From: Rhodocollybia butyracea
Taxonomy: Eukaryota; Basidiomycota; Agaricomycetes; Agaricales; Omphalotaceae
Direction: 5' to 3'
DNA length: 64,000 bases
NCBI GenBank assembly: GCA_015501585.1
Contig: JADNRY010000155.1
Coordinates: 84,994-148,993 of the forward strand
Of this stretch, positions 22,080 to 33,897 are shown piece after piece. How positions within the stretch are numbered: the stretch's first letter is position 1; each line of letters opens with the position of its first letter. The position numbers were made by a program, and so were the translations under genes. The notes beneath the pieces are model-generated. The model had not been told where the DNA came from, ran no database searches, and worked only from the letters and a program-made list of their open reading frames with translations.

Positions 22080-22999
22080 GCGTCCGACAGCTTATCCGAC
22101 CCCCCTTTAAGCATGACATACACAATTATGCACTGGAAGGAATCTATAATATGCTATGGATGGCTACCATGCTGTTTCTGTGGTTAGAACAGGCGGAGGG
22201 AAAACAACCTACTTCCCTGGACTCATGGTCCTGTCGCAGGGACTCACCCCAGACTCTCATGATCTCAAGCAGAGCTTAGATCACAAAATCCCAGAGGATG
22301 CTATCTGTATCATTGTATATCCAACGAAGGGCTTGGAGGAAGATATGGTGATACTTCAAGTTTCTTCATGCTTACTATAGTTTAGGAATGAACGTCTTAA
22401 CTTCAACACCCTTGGAACACCCTTACTTGCTATCAATGAATACACGCTAAAGGCTGCTCGCACCAAACGAGGCGATTTATGGACGCCCTCACTTGCGCTG
22501 CCTTCTTCTTTCGCCAGAGCAGCTCACATCCAAACCATTCACCACCGCTCTTCCCAATCGCGCTTAATATCGATGAAATTCATCTAATTCTGTCATGGGG
22601 CGCGCCTGGCTTTCGCCTCGCATTTCGAGACATTGGGAACGTTCTCATGCATGAGTCCCACAATGGACAACACTTACCGGTGTCACCGCTCCTCTCCCAT
22701 CTGGCACCGATACTCAGACAATCATTCAAATTCTTGGGCTGAAGCCTGGTTCATTCCTTTTCAGCCGCTGCTCAAATCACCGGCCAGAGCTTCAGTTAAT
22801 TCTGAGGCACGGTCTACAAGGTTGGACCTTCGCTGATCTTGATTGGGTTCTTGAGGGTCGTAGGAAGACTATTATCTATTGCCGCACAATCTCACTTGCC
22901 TCTCGTGTTTTTGTTTACTTATGGCGGAAGGGCCATCCATCAGATTCATCTATCCGTCGAAAGCGTTTTCGCTTATACTGCTCACTAGCTCTATTCTAA
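22080..22999 (+). pseudogene. RecQ-like ATP-dependent DNA helicase relic
   Basis: Several frames together read as the ATPase core of the RecQ-like helicases common in mushroom genomes. In order: an N-terminal segment (LIRPPFKHDIHNYALEGIY, about 22088-22146), motif I with RTGGGKT (near 22190), YPTKGLEEDM with an intron after it (22349-22380), EQLTSKPFTTALPNRA near 22519, motif II as DEIH in LNIDEIHLILSWG (near 22575), then LGLKPGSF and the motif IV-like TIIYCRTISLA near 22875, ending at a TAA near 22999. At least three frameshifts separate these pieces and the C-terminal helicase lobe is missing. It is not expected to be functional. Confidence 0.8.
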
Positions 23000-23690
23000 T
23001 GAGACAAAAATATACCCAGCGTGTGCCCATGTTTCGATGAATCTTAACCCCATTCTCATCTTTAGTACGAGAGAAGAAAAAAAGAAATTGTCCAATTGTC
23101 CGGGCTCACGCAATATCGCATTGAGTATATTCCCTACCTTTAGAAGATTGACATCTTTAACTTTAGTTCTCTCTGCCTCGATAGCACCTGTGGTCTGTGA
23201 TTGACTGCTGGGAAGGATCGGATCTGTGAGTAGGACTCCTGAGATGCAAACTGGGTAGCCTCAGAGGGTGAGAACCCCACCAGGCTTTATCAGCGAACGA
23301 GCTTCTTCGCTAACTACAAGACGGCTAGCCATTTGTCACATAAATTATAAGAAATTATACCAATCCGGCTCTGGGCTCGGCACTTGCTATCATTATCGGA
23401 GCAATGGGAATGGGATAATGCCAGGGGACTCATGAGAATGACACTAAACTGGAAGGCTCACTTCAAGGCATCTCTCATTTTTAACGGAGAGGAGCTCCGC
23501 GATACTTAAGTTCCCGAAGGGGCAGATAAGGTAGCAAGGCGATCTTGCAAGCCAGCCGAGAACGTGAAAGTATCACCTTCTCTGCTCCTGGATATCGTCG
23601 TCCATATTCGGTTTTTCCCTCCCTGCGAAATAATTAATTAATAACCATATGCATATACAGCCAGTATATTTTCCTGTAACTACCCAAGTG
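23000..23690. other. intergenic, no gene recognised
   Basis: No coding frame that I can support. Confidence 0.5.
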
Positions 23691-25180
23691 ATGGCAGAGT
23701 CCCGAGAGTCGTATATTGAGTCGGGAATATGGATAACATTGTAAGGTTAGGTAGATAATAAAAGCAACGTTTTCCCTGGGCGTGTGGGCAGGAATCCCAA
23801 AAATGCGGCGAGGCAGTTTGGAACGACTGGATAGACGTGGCCAGCCTGAGCTGCTGTTCTTGCGACACGAGTGACGATGGATGGGGTGATAAGATAAGAC
23901 TCACACACGAGATCGAAGGAACGAATGCATCTTAACAGAATAATAATAATAGAATGAAGGCCAATGGAAACGGGTGAATCAAATTGGATAAGTACTGTAC
24001 AATATGCAGGAGAACCCCGAGTTGAACCCCAAAAGAAAGGCAAGAAACAGCAAAAGTTTAAATTAGCATGACTCACACCGGTATTACCTCCACTTCCATA
24101 GAACAGAAGACATGCATCAGTTTGAATTTTCTCTGAAATATGATGAATTTTTGGGTTGCCTGAAATGGAGAAATTGGTTTTGCCATTTCGGAGGCACTGA
24201 AATGATATCCAAATTGTAGCCTTTCTCTGTAAGCTTCTCTCTGATGGAAGCAGATAAGGTAAGATTCACTATTTGACAAGTAAGAAAGGAAAGGGGTTAA
24301 TAGTACGACCGGGATTAGTATTTAAACCCATTTCGAAGGATCACTACAAATGAAAGATGAAGGAGAGATATATCATTCCTTTGAATGAGAGTTTTGTCAA
24401 TGAATATGGCGCCGCTTAAGGACTGGTGTCAGGGTGATCTCGGCGGAGGGCAGAGGTGCGTTGAAAATCATGAATCACTGACTCGGATTCCAGTACATCG
24501 AAGGTAAATTGAGTCTGGTAAGGAAATGATTTGGAGGAGACCCAGACATACCAAGCGTGAGCAATAAAAGGGAATAGTGGGGCTAAAATTCCACGAAGCC
24601 AAGAAATGAAGTGAAAGGAAAGTATGCAAGTCGCGACTCTAGTTCCTTCCTTCCTTCCTAGAATGAACTAGTGTTCGTAAACTTTAGTTTAGAGACGCGC
24701 AAGTATACACCAACAATTATTCGAGGTACTACTTACGCTAGCGGTTCGTTAACTCACGTAGCTTCAGCTGGCAGTAATTAACATCTTAGATCCGGATGTT
24801 ATCTGAAATGATATCCAAACTGTAGCCTTAGTATCAGTAGGCGTCCGTCTGATGGAAGCGGAGGTAATGGTGGTGTTTGGGCGGTGACTCAGGCAGGTAC
24901 TTGAAATTAACATCACATATCTCTAGATGTATATATTAAACATGAACACGCTCTTAAATTTCGATCCTCACGACAGGACGCATCTGGCGGAATACTAGGA
25001 GTATCGCCACTGCGGCATCCACTGTATCTTATACATAATTGAGTGATTTGGGAGTAAAGGAGTAAGTGCAGCAGTCCGAATAAGATCCATTTGAGATCCA
25101 TGCTCAGGACAGAACCTAAAGATTCGAAGTAAAAGAGTAAGTGCAGCAGTCATAGGATCCTTACTCAGTCTATCCATGAT
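23690..25180. repeat. P450 leader block, copy 2 (with a ~0.5-kb insertion)
   Basis: The block follows the same landmarks as 7690-8500. The two TTGTAGCC-type units that are adjacent before P450-1 are here separated (about 24200-24257 and 24800-24870) by extra DNA. I could not define ends or a target duplication for the insert. Confidence 0.65.
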
Positions 25181-25183
25181 TCT

Positions 25184-25190
25184 TATAAAA
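25184..25190 (+). promoter_or_regulatory. TATA box of P450-2
   Basis: TATAAAA lies 53 bp before the ATG. The extra spacing relative to P450-1 comes from a short local duplication of the AAACGGAC motif. Confidence 0.65.
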
Positions 25191-25236
25191 CGGACTACAA
25201 AACGGACGGTCTCGACTGAGACGGTTGTATCTCTTG

Positions 25237-27455
25237 ATGGCGCTAAATTTTGACCCGATGCACGCTTCAGCCCTCCTTTTTCTGACTTTGGTTCTCGTTC
25301 TATGCGCACGATGGAGAAATTCACCACAGTACCCTCTGCCTCCGGGTCCCAAGAAGCTTCCGATTCTAGGGAACTTGTTTGATATCCCCAGAAAAAGTTT
25401 TATCTGGCTTGATTACATCGAGATGTGTCGGAAATATGGTATAATTTTACTACAATCTCTACTACAATGAATGGTATGCTCAAAGGGCTCGCCAGGTTCT
25501 GACATTATTCACCTGAGTGCTCTCGGAAACTCCATTATCGTTCTGGATTCTGCGCAGGCGGTCAGCGATCTTCTTGAGAAGCGGTCCTCTCTGTACTCGA
25601 GTCGGCCCAAATCAGTACGTGACGCTTCTATCTCCTTTACATCATACTCAGTTCTGTGTTTTTCAACAGACTATGCTAAATGAGCTACTAGGGTACGTGA
25701 TTGTGTTTTTAATCTGGTGTACCGCCGATCTTTGCATTTTCTTGAACGCTCCAGTTTGACTGAAGCAAAAATATCGGCGGTATGTATCAGATCCCCGCGC
25801 CCTCTAACAATACCATAGGTGGGGAGGCATAACTATAGCACGACCCAACGACGACATATGGAAATCTCAGCGAAGAATATTTGCGAACACAATCCCTGTG
25901 ACAGATGTGAAGCGTTTTCATGCGAAGCAAATTGCAGCAACTCATGACCTTCTTCGAGCCCTCGCGCATTCCGATGATATCATAAGGGATTTGTATACGT
26001 GAGTGTTCACAAGCGTAACAGAGCAAATTTACTCAGTATATCTAGGGGGACTACCGTACTCATCATGGATATAACTTATGGGATCCAAGGAGAGGAAGCG
26101 CTACCCTTCATCAAGACTGCCGTCGAAGTAGTAGACACTCTGGCCATCGCCACAGCTCCAGGCGCATTTTTAGTCGATCAAATCTCCATTTGTAAGTGAA
26201 CACCATTATTCATCCCGCTCGTATAACATCCCGAATCCAGTGAAATATGTACCAGAATGGTTTCCAGGTGCTGGTTTCAAGCGCAAAGCGAGAGAATGGA
26301 ATCTTTTGCGCACGAAGATGACCGAAGACCCTTTTCGTGTAACCAAAGAACGAATGGTAAATTCTTTGTTTTTGGACTGTCACATCTTTCGAGTTATTGA
26401 CATACCTTTAGGTCGCTGGGACTGCCACTCCGTGTCTTGCCTCCGCTGCCTTTGAACAAATAGATCTTACCAAGGACATAGCACAGCAGGAGGAGATCAT
26501 CAAGGCAGCCTCCGTAATGACTCATATAGGTAATATCCCACCTTATTAGGCTACTAGACTTACAGTTTACACTCTCAAAAGGTGGTACAGACACCATAGT
26601 TGCAACTATAGCGAGTTTTATTCTGGTGAACGGCGCAGTTTCAATACCCTATACTATGCACTGCTAACTCGGAAACCCAGGCTATGTTGATGAATCCGGA
26701 CATGCAAACCAGAGCTCAACGTGAACTAGACAGGGTTTTGGCACCAGGAGATTTACCAACCTTTTCCCTTGAACCAGATCTTCCATACATCCAGGCAATT
26801 GTCTGGGAGGCATTGAGGTACCAGAGGACCTTGGTTCAATATTCATATATCCTCATAACGTGTACATGCAGACATCAACCAGCTGTGCCTCTATGTTTTC
26901 CACATCTCGTTACTGAAGATGATGTCTATTCCGGATATTTAATTCCCAAGGACTCAATTATTATGCCCAATATCTGGTAAGCATACAGTCTACCTCTATC
27001 ACTTGGCTCTAGTTTCTGAAAATACAATACTCAGGTCAATTTTACACAACGAAGAAGATTATCCTGATCCATATCGATTCAACCCTTCACGCTTTCTTGA
27101 TGCTGATGGGAAAATAGACCCCAGTGTCAAACATATAGGTCCTGCGTTCGGATTTGGGAGACGCGCCTGTGTGAGTGTCATTTCTGTTCTCTGAAGCTTT
27201 GGTGGAGTTGATTTCGGTGTTATTTACTGATAGCCTGGCAAAGAACTTGGACTGGCATCATTGTGGATTAATATAGCGTCCATTTTAGCGTGCTACAGAA
27301 TTGAACCAGAGATTGACGAGCATGGTAATCTTGCGGAGCCAAAAGCGGAGTGGTATCCTGGGCTGACAATGTTCAACCACCCACTTCCTTTCAAATGTCG
27401 GTTCATTCCTCGCTCCAAGGACATAGAAGTATCTCTGGATATGAAAGTTACCTGA
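25237..27455 (+). CDS. cytochrome P450 (P450-2), OrdA-like
   Basis: Twelve exons encode 515 aa with the same exon lengths as P450-1: 25237-25438, 25496-25614, 25670-25692, 25819-25998, 26046-26191, 26241-26356, 26412-26529, 26582-26625, 26681-26817, 26872-26976, 27035-27170, 27234-27455. The membrane anchor, proline hinge, I-helix GGTDT, helix K EALR, PDPYRFNPSRF and heme loop FGFGRRACPGKEL are all present, so catalysis looks possible. It is very close to P450-1 in introns as well as exons, which implies recent duplication. Intron 3 carries the hairpin element between TA at 25720 and TA at 25781. Confidence 0.94.
25720..25782. mobile_element. hairpin micro-element in intron 3 of P450-2
   Basis: Same element as at 9049-9111, with TA at both ends and near-complementary CCGCCGAT/ATCGGCGG termini. 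Confidence 0.6.
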
Positions 27456-27669
27456 GAACTGTACTGTGTAACTCCTTGAATGCCATAGTATGTAGTATGT
27501 GATTACAACGCTGTAAGGTAGTTATCATAAAAATTGTTTCTCAACCTATTGATCATTCATGAGATGACCTTAACATGCGAAATAGGCGCGAAGGAAATAT
27601 AAGAATAGTGAAGTCGAGCACACCCACTTTCATCAAATTAAAGCGGAATACAATGAAAAAAGCAACGAC

Positions 27670-28200
27670 CCTAAGTTAGCGATGAATCAACGTACAAAAA
27701 TCGGTCATAAAGTTACCATGAGAAACAATCGTGAACACATCACAGTGTGAGCCCAAGCCGCCAAAGAGTAGAAACCAGTCGACTTGCATACCCCCGACAG
27801 TCTGATAAAAGGTTTCGCCCCAAGCGTAAGGATCTGCGAATATACCTCCCCAAGCCCGTCCGTTAAGAACACTGCAACCGAGTGTACCACGAAGTCTAGA
27901 ATTAGTGTCAGAGATCCTAGTACTTAAATCCGGCCGTAACAGGTGCCAACCGAAAACCAGCGATGCCCGGGTATCTGTGAAACACACCATGATCGTGAAC
28001 TGTTGACCCATAGCCCCTTTGCTGCACACATAGATGAGGTCCCTGTCCCCCTGTCCCATTGAGCGGCATAAGTGAAACCGGCAGGGAACTGAGAGACACC
28101 GTGAGCGCTGCGAACACTGGCAGGACTGTCCTTGAGACACAAGGAAGGGGTGTTAAGACGAGGAACGGGTCCAATGTTCCCTATAATCATCTAGCTTAAT
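27670..28200 (-). CDS. antisense hypothetical ORF downstream of P450-2
   Basis: The minus strand carries overlapping frames homologous to 44452-44950. The most protein-like shared segment reads HSVAVFLTDGLGEVYSQILT followed by LGAKPF and GMQVDWFLLFG. In this copy it is split by a one-base difference at the KPF position relative to the P450-4 neighbour. Hydrophobicity suggests a small membrane or secreted protein, but I recognise no family. It is convergent with the P450. Confidence 0.35.
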
Positions 28201-28309
28201 ATTTTGAGTACATCCACATCTACAAGTGAATATAAGACTTACATTGGCCATTTCCTCAATAGTGACGACGACTGTCCGAGCCATTGTAAACGCCTTAGAC
28301 CAGGCTTTT

Positions 28310-28460
28310 CCTCCGTTCAATGGGACCGACTAAAAAAGTCAGCGTGAAATCAAGGGGATCTTGAATGAGGCAGGGCGAGCGGGCGGGCGACTTTTTATTG
28401 TGTTCACAATCAAGTGCGTCTTGTGGGGACAACGCTGTAACAGGACTGCTTTCGGAGGGT
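28310..28460. repeat. block shared with 45000-45090
   Basis: The segment around ATCTTGAATGAGGCAGGGCG and CACAATCAAG is repeated after the P450-4 antisense ORF, which marks the same duplicated module. Confidence 0.7.
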
Positions 28461-28789
28461 TGGGCGGAGCTTGTGAGTGGAGACTGCAAGAAGACTGGGC
28501 TGGTGGGCTGGGTGCGGCCTGCAGGAGAAGTGTTCAATCTACCATAGACGAGGTTAAAGGACTCGGAACCGAGCTATGGAGGGCACCAGGTTTGTGTTTC
28601 TGAAATTGCAACTACTTACTCTTACCCAAGTCCTGATTCTGAACTCTTCATAGAGGTTGACAAGGGGGGGGCCTATTGCCCTATTCTGCCGGATCGCTTT
28701 CATATGGTTGTGTATTGGAACAGATAAATGGCTTTCTGGGCAACTCCCACAATTAGAGAAGTTGAAAGTGAGCACCCTCAAGACCGGCC

Positions 28790-29870
28790 TCCAGTAATGG
28801 ACTGGATACCCATCACGCGGAGTTTGTCTCGACATCTCGATTTATGCTCGCCCGAAGGAAGCCGATCGCGCGGTGTTTATCCCTGCTGGGCCTCTTGTCC
28901 TACCCGCTCCCTGATGCTCGATTCAACTATACGCTACTAGAAGATTTTCAAGTTTCAAAGCCCTTGAAGGATTCCATACATCTTAGATGCACAGCTCGAA
29001 TGTTCAGTAGAACCATGGACATTGATGAGTAGGCACTATGTATACTTCATACCTCATCTCAAAGCGCGTACAATCAATATAGGGGGTCCCGTAAAACAAG
29101 ACCTACATATGTAGTTGCAGTTGTATTCTTCGAAACATGAGTTGTTAACTTTTGCTACTGAGACTCGAGCTGTACCGAGGGCAATGGTGGCAACTTGGGT
29201 ATGGAACTAACAGTCTACCATCACGAATCGGAATCGTAGTCTTGATCTCTCTGTAAGTTGTGCTTTTCTCACTAGGCTATAGTGTGACTACACCTGCTGC
29301 CTTGTTCAGTTCTTCTAACAACATTGGAGATGTCTTAGAAGGTCTACATCACCTCGAACCGCTCAGTATGAGCTTTGATTTTCTAGACAGCCTCCCTTCC
29401 CCGGCTTTCTACGAAGATGTCCTAGCTAGTCTGCTGATTACAGGCTTCCTACTTGGGGCATTATTACTGCTTCTGCCTCCAGCGCGAACTATCAACCGCA
29501 TCCGCATCGTCCCCGGTCTCCGAGCGCTAACCGTAACCAAAACCGTACGCAAATCCGATGTCTGAACGAGCTCAACGGAGAGGCGATCTCACTAAGTGTG
29601 ATGACACCGCTACACATAACCAAACCTCCGTGAATTTTCTCTTCAAGATGTTGCCATAGGATCATCATGATCAGTTAACGGCGTGTTTCGAACATCTTGA
29701 GTCGATAAAAACTCTCGTCACAAAGTAGTGTATCACGGAGAGCATGGGCACCGGCAGCGAATTCTAAATGCAAGAGAGAGCCATGCTGGGACTGCGGCGC
29801 AACGGCGTGAACGGTGCTTTGTGCTTGATGACACAGGCGCGGATATGATTTTGTTTGGGTAAAATTCGAA
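28790..29870 (+). pseudogene. F-box/LRR-like paralogue C, decayed
   Basis: Collinear with copy B: exon 3/4 junction region near 28900-28960, fragments of exon 5 (29150-29255) and an exon 6-like open piece at 29260-29565 (contains SNNIGDVLEGLHHLEPL). Exon 5 is mostly lost and exon 7 has frameshifts, ending near 29870. Like copy B it lacks the F-box. Confidence 0.7.
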
Positions 29871-30121
29871 GTGGGGTTTGTAAGACTTGTCGCCGAAACG
29901 TGACGAAGAAGCTACAACGACCGACGAGGAAATTTCCTTGGACCACAAACGATACGTGTTATCGTTTGTCCGGGGTCTAAATTTATGGTAGAACATTCTG
30001 AAATGTCAGGAAGAAGTGACAAGCATGAGGGATGATTGATGGTCTCTCACTAAGAAAGCTCCTGGACGGTAAGTTAGTTTTATAGAAAATCATCTAATCC
30101 GAGTCCACTTCAAGTCACTCA

Positions 30122-30397
30122 CTATAGTTTCGTCAATAAGCTTGGTCCTTTTCGTATCATCGATGAACTCCTGAGTTTCACAGCACGCAATTCCCTGTTC
30201 CTTCCAGTTGTGCGAGCCATGTAAAGGTCATCCGGATATTCGGCCCAATCTAAGTGCAGAAGAGAGAAGTAGAGTTTCAGTAGGAACCTCTGAGCAAAAC
30301 GAATTGAAGGGAAGAGCCCACAGCGAATGATATAAGATTGAGATTTCGGTGCCCATAAGACCCGAAGCTTGAAGCTGAAGCTTGACCGGTGGCCCAT
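30122..30397 (-). CDS. small minus-strand coding fragment, copy 2
   Basis: A minus-strand frame ending at 30122 and open from about 30397 contains FAQRFLLKLYFSLLHLDWAE, then YPDDLYMARTTG and RSSSMIRKG. The second half is conserved, with replacements, at 5410-5700. No start codon or family can be assigned with confidence. Confidence 0.35.
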   Translation of the reverse strand: MGHRSSFSFKLRVLWAPKSQSYIIRCGLFPSIRFAQRFLLKLYFSLLHLDWAEYPDDLYMARTTGRNRELRAVKLRSSSMIRKGPSLLTKL

Positions 30398-30749
30398 GGC
30401 ATTTAGATCTGTGTGCGGCAGAACTCTGCTGTGTACACCTTGGGAGTATCATCGAGGGAGTCATCGAAAGGGCAGACCGTCCAGCCTGTAATTACGCCCC
30501 GCATTCGAGAGTGTTTCTCTCTGGGGAGATATTTGACGTGAGGAGAGGTTCTGGAAGCAATGATCGAGCAGTAGATTAGAGAGCTATGATAGGCTATAGC
30601 CTTCAAGGAGATGTGTGTTGAACGAGTCCGGCAGGCTCTTGGTTTCGCGCGATCACGAGGTGGCGTCGTATTTCAAATCTACGACTTGAAGAGACAATTC
30701 CAAGACATCATGCACAAAGCTCCCCTTTCATCAACTCTTTCTGGCACTC

Positions 30750-31658
30750 ATGGCATCTATAGGAGACACTGTAACATTCATGCATACGCCTGCTCTTTCA
30801 AACCACTGTAAAGGTCCGCAGTTCGATTCCAGGGGCTCGGACGAGGAACTTGAACAAGAAGCTGAAGAAATGGAAACGGAATCCCATAACACGAACGCTA
30901 CACGTACCGTCGAAACTATTAGCACCAAGCCCAAATTCGCACATAGGCGTTGGAAGAATCGAGCTGTGTGGCAAGAAGGACTTGACAAAGAGCCGAAGCA
31001 GACGAAGAAATTGAAGCCGAAACCAGAAAAGCGAGTAGAACCAGAAGCCAGTAGTGCGACTGGGAGCACCAGTGACATAGGGAGCATGAATTGGATTCCG
31101 AATAGGAACAGACAAGCTGGCATGCATTCTCAATCCTCGCTTTTCGAGTTCTCTTCAGAATGGGAAGACTCTTCAGACTCGGAGTCTTCTTTATCGCCGT
31201 CCAGCGTTTCTAGCATCTATTCTGGTTCCATTTCTCCCCGAGCGCAAGCGCAAGCACGAATAGCACGCGATTTCGACGAGCCAACCACGAATCCGACAAT
31301 CCCATGGTCATCCGCTCCGCTGGTAGTCATTTCATCTCCCTCCACGCCCACGCCCACGTCGTCGGACTCGGACTCGGACTTGCATTCGCCATGCTCGCCG
31401 TTCACTACTCCGTACCCTTCCACTCTCCCTCAAACTAGGCAAGCATCTCCAACCAGTCGATCCTTGTACCCAGTGGAGACAGATGAGCGAAATCACAAGT
31501 CTATGAAACAGTTGGAACAGCAGATGGAAAAGGAGAAGGTTGAGGAGGCGGCCAAGTTGCGGTTGTTGATCGCGAGGTTGGAGGGAGAGAGGGAAAAAAG
31601 GGAAGAGGCTGGTCCAAGTTGCGCGCGTTCGTTGAGCTCGAGGGGGCATTGCTACTAA
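30750..31658 (+). CDS. Ser-rich protein with C-terminal coiled coil, unknown function
   Basis: A single exon of 302 aa, ATG 30750 to TAA 31656. The N-terminal ~30 residues are conserved with the copy at 5928. Then come an acidic segment, a Lys-rich basic stretch (TKKLKPKPEKR, near residue 90) that could be a nuclear signal, a long Ser/Pro-rich low-complexity middle, and a charged helical C-terminus (KSMKQLEQQMEKEKVEEAAK, about residues 249-268) with heptad-like spacing. No enzyme motif is present. A 3' fragment of a third copy lies at 45585-45970. It belongs to the duplicated P450/F-box module. Confidence 0.6.
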   Translation: MASIGDTVTFMHTPALSNHCKGPQFDSRGSDEELEQEAEEMETESHNTNATRTVETISTKPKFAHRRWKNRAVWQEGLDKEPKQTKKLKPKPEKRVEPEASSATGSTSDIGSMNWIPNRNRQAGMHSQSSLFEFSSEWEDSSDSESSLSPSSVSSIYSGSISPRAQAQARIARDFDEPTTNPTIPWSSAPLVVISSPSTPTPTSSDSDSDLHSPCSPFTTPYPSTLPQTRQASPTSRSLYPVETDERNHKSMKQLEQQMEKEKVEEAAKLRLLIARLEGEREKREEAGPSCARSLSSRGHCY

Positions 31659-31778
31659 TCTTATCATGAGTCGTGAAATCGACGATATCTCGTATATTCG
31701 GCGTCGCTTTATCCTAGTGATGGATTTCTAGTCAGGTGAACGAATCATAAAAAATCACCTTCGGAAGAACCAATTCAT

Positions 31779-31860
31779 GCACACTAGGAGAGTCGAACTC
31801 CTGACCTCACGCAAATCTTAAATTCCACCTCGTACCTCCTGAATGCGAAGCGTGCGCGCA
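31779..31860 (-). tRNA. tRNA-like relic, possible intron-containing Ala(CGC)
   Basis: On the minus strand the T arm is perfect (AGGAG, loop TTCGACT, CTCCT), the variable segment AGGTC is normal, and CACGC/GCGTG could form an anticodon stem enclosing TTCGCA plus a ~30-nt intron, giving anticodon CGC. However, I find no good D arm or 5' acceptor strand, so it is more likely a relic than a working tRNA. It is homologous to 6800-6850. Confidence 0.3.
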
Positions 31861-31879
31861 CGCGACTCAGACCCTGCTC

Positions 31880-32500
31880 TCCTTTCCGTCGGTGCAGTGC
31901 ACTTGTTCAGTCAGGTACGCTCCGCGCGCTCGCAGCTGACTGCCCTTTTCTGACTCGTGCTCGGCTCTTCAGCCACCTTCATCAATGTTTCATTTTCATT
32001 TACTACTTACTTATTTGTAGTGAGCCGTTGCAGTCAGTTTAGTGCTTTCTTTCTGACCCGACGAGCTCAGTCCGTTGTTTTTGTATTCCTTGCATTACTC
32101 ACCCTCCCTGATCCCTCCTAGTCGCTATACATCCTATGTATGTCATGATTGTACCCATTCCGTTGTTCGTCAATCTATGTCCTTTCCAGGGTGCAGCCGC
32201 TGTGCCAGGGCTGTACCCGTGTCCCGCTAGAAAATCTCGCGATTCTTCACCAGAGAAGCGTCAAAAACAACGCCTGGTTGATTAGATCAGAAAAGACAAA
32301 ATTTCTCTATGGACTTACCGAGCATACATTCATAGACACAAGGAGACTCGAGTACCGCAGTTCAAGCCCTCTGATTAACTTTGCAAAAAATCCGGTTGTC
32401 GTCCTCCTTCCGTTCGGGCCTCCACGAGAAGTTAGAACCACTGTGAAACTTTCCAGCTTGGTTTTTGGGGAGCCCGGTCCATGTGAGAGATGACTCGGAC
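31880..32500. other. intergenic, no gene recognised
   Basis: No gene is supported. A 114-aa plus-strand ORF at 32149-32490 has no recognisable features. Confidence 0.45.
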
Positions 32501-32830
32501 GAGTGTGAACCTGAAGGAGCCTTGGTGGAGGCTACCGGAAATCGGAGGAAACGAATGGTGTTTTAGCAGAATAATAGAATGAAGGCTAATGGGAACGAGT
32601 GAGTCAGACTGGATACTGTACCAGGCGCAGGAGAACCCCGAGTTGAACCTCAAAAGAAAGGGCAAGAAACAGCAAAAGTACGTGTTCAAATTAGCATGAC
32701 TTAGGCAAGTACTTAAAATTAACATCTATACTTATCCTAGATGTGTGTATCAAACATGAACACGTTGTCGGATTTGGATCCTCACCGACAGGACGCGTCT
32801 GGACTGAGTATTAGGGGTATCGCCGTTATA
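32500..32830. repeat. P450 leader block, partial copy 3
   Basis: Contains the same ordered landmarks as the P450-1 and P450-2 leaders: AGAATAATAGAATGAAGG, GGAGAACCCCGAGTTGAAC, and AACATGAACACG followed by TCCTCACCGACAGGACGC. It is not directly followed by a P450; P450-3 starts about 1.1 kb further on. Confidence 0.7.
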
Positions 32831-33840
32831 CGAACTCTTGACGCTGCGTTTGAGATCTGAATGTCCCAGACCCTAACCAACGCCGATTTTGACCCTTTCA
32901 CGAAACGCGGTCCTCCCCACTCTCAAATCACGGTCTTACCTCCCTACCCTTATCCTGACCCTTGAGTCTGAAATGTCGCATATGTCTATCTGTGACACTT
33001 GGGAGGACTGAACACTGGAGAATAGTGGGTAGCAGTGACTTGTGGAGCGTGTCGAGAATAATAAAACGGCATCGCGGGAGATTATGAGCGTTCATGATCT
33101 CTCGATAATGCTTTCGTTCCATCGTATCCACTCAATACGTAAGTGTTGTGCAACAGATGTGATGTTTCTTCTAACTCAGACTGGGCTTTCTTCTGGGCTT
33201 ACGTTGCAGCTCACTACTAAACAATGAATATACTCAAATTTTAATGGGCACCCGGACCATGTATAGACTGTGCAATAGCAATGTCCCTCCTCCCGTCCTT
33301 GACACAGTATTACTTTAACAAGATCGCCGTCAACGGAGACTCGATGCAGATGCTACACCTTGAACGCGAGGATCCATGTTACTGGAACTAGGATATATGG
33401 GTTTCCCCAACAGGCGCGATCATCTCCACGTTGGAAGATACATCTTTCAGCGCATCCAATCAGAACTGCAAAAACTCGGGGATTAATCAAAGGTTGAAGT
33501 GATGGTTTCGGATCCTCAATTTAGCAGTGGTATACGGCAGTTCCAGTTCAACTCTGAATGACGAATTAGGGAGCCTTTGTAAAGTAAAGTGCCGGGAACC
33601 GGCGACTTTGCTTCCCGAAGGTTTACCTTTTCTTTTGTGATCTTATAAATTTTATTGTAAATCTCTGTGCCTCGTTTTTTTTTGCTTGCCACCATACGAA
33701 ACCTCCGCTTTTGAATTCTCCAAGAGAGCTTGAAATGGCTTGCTCGTCCAGGAGCATCTGTTTACCTGTCAGCTCCTCAAAATAGTAGAGTTTGATCAAC
33801 ACAGATAGGTACGAGATGCAGTCGTACATCGAACTTATCT
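32831..33840. other. region between leader copy 3 and P450-3
   Basis: No gene recognised. A minus-strand ORF at 33623-33829 has no identifiable domain. Confidence 0.45.
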
Positions 33841-33897
33841 AGGTTTCTCATAAAACCTACATAATAAATGACCGAAGACTCGATTACTTATCCCATC

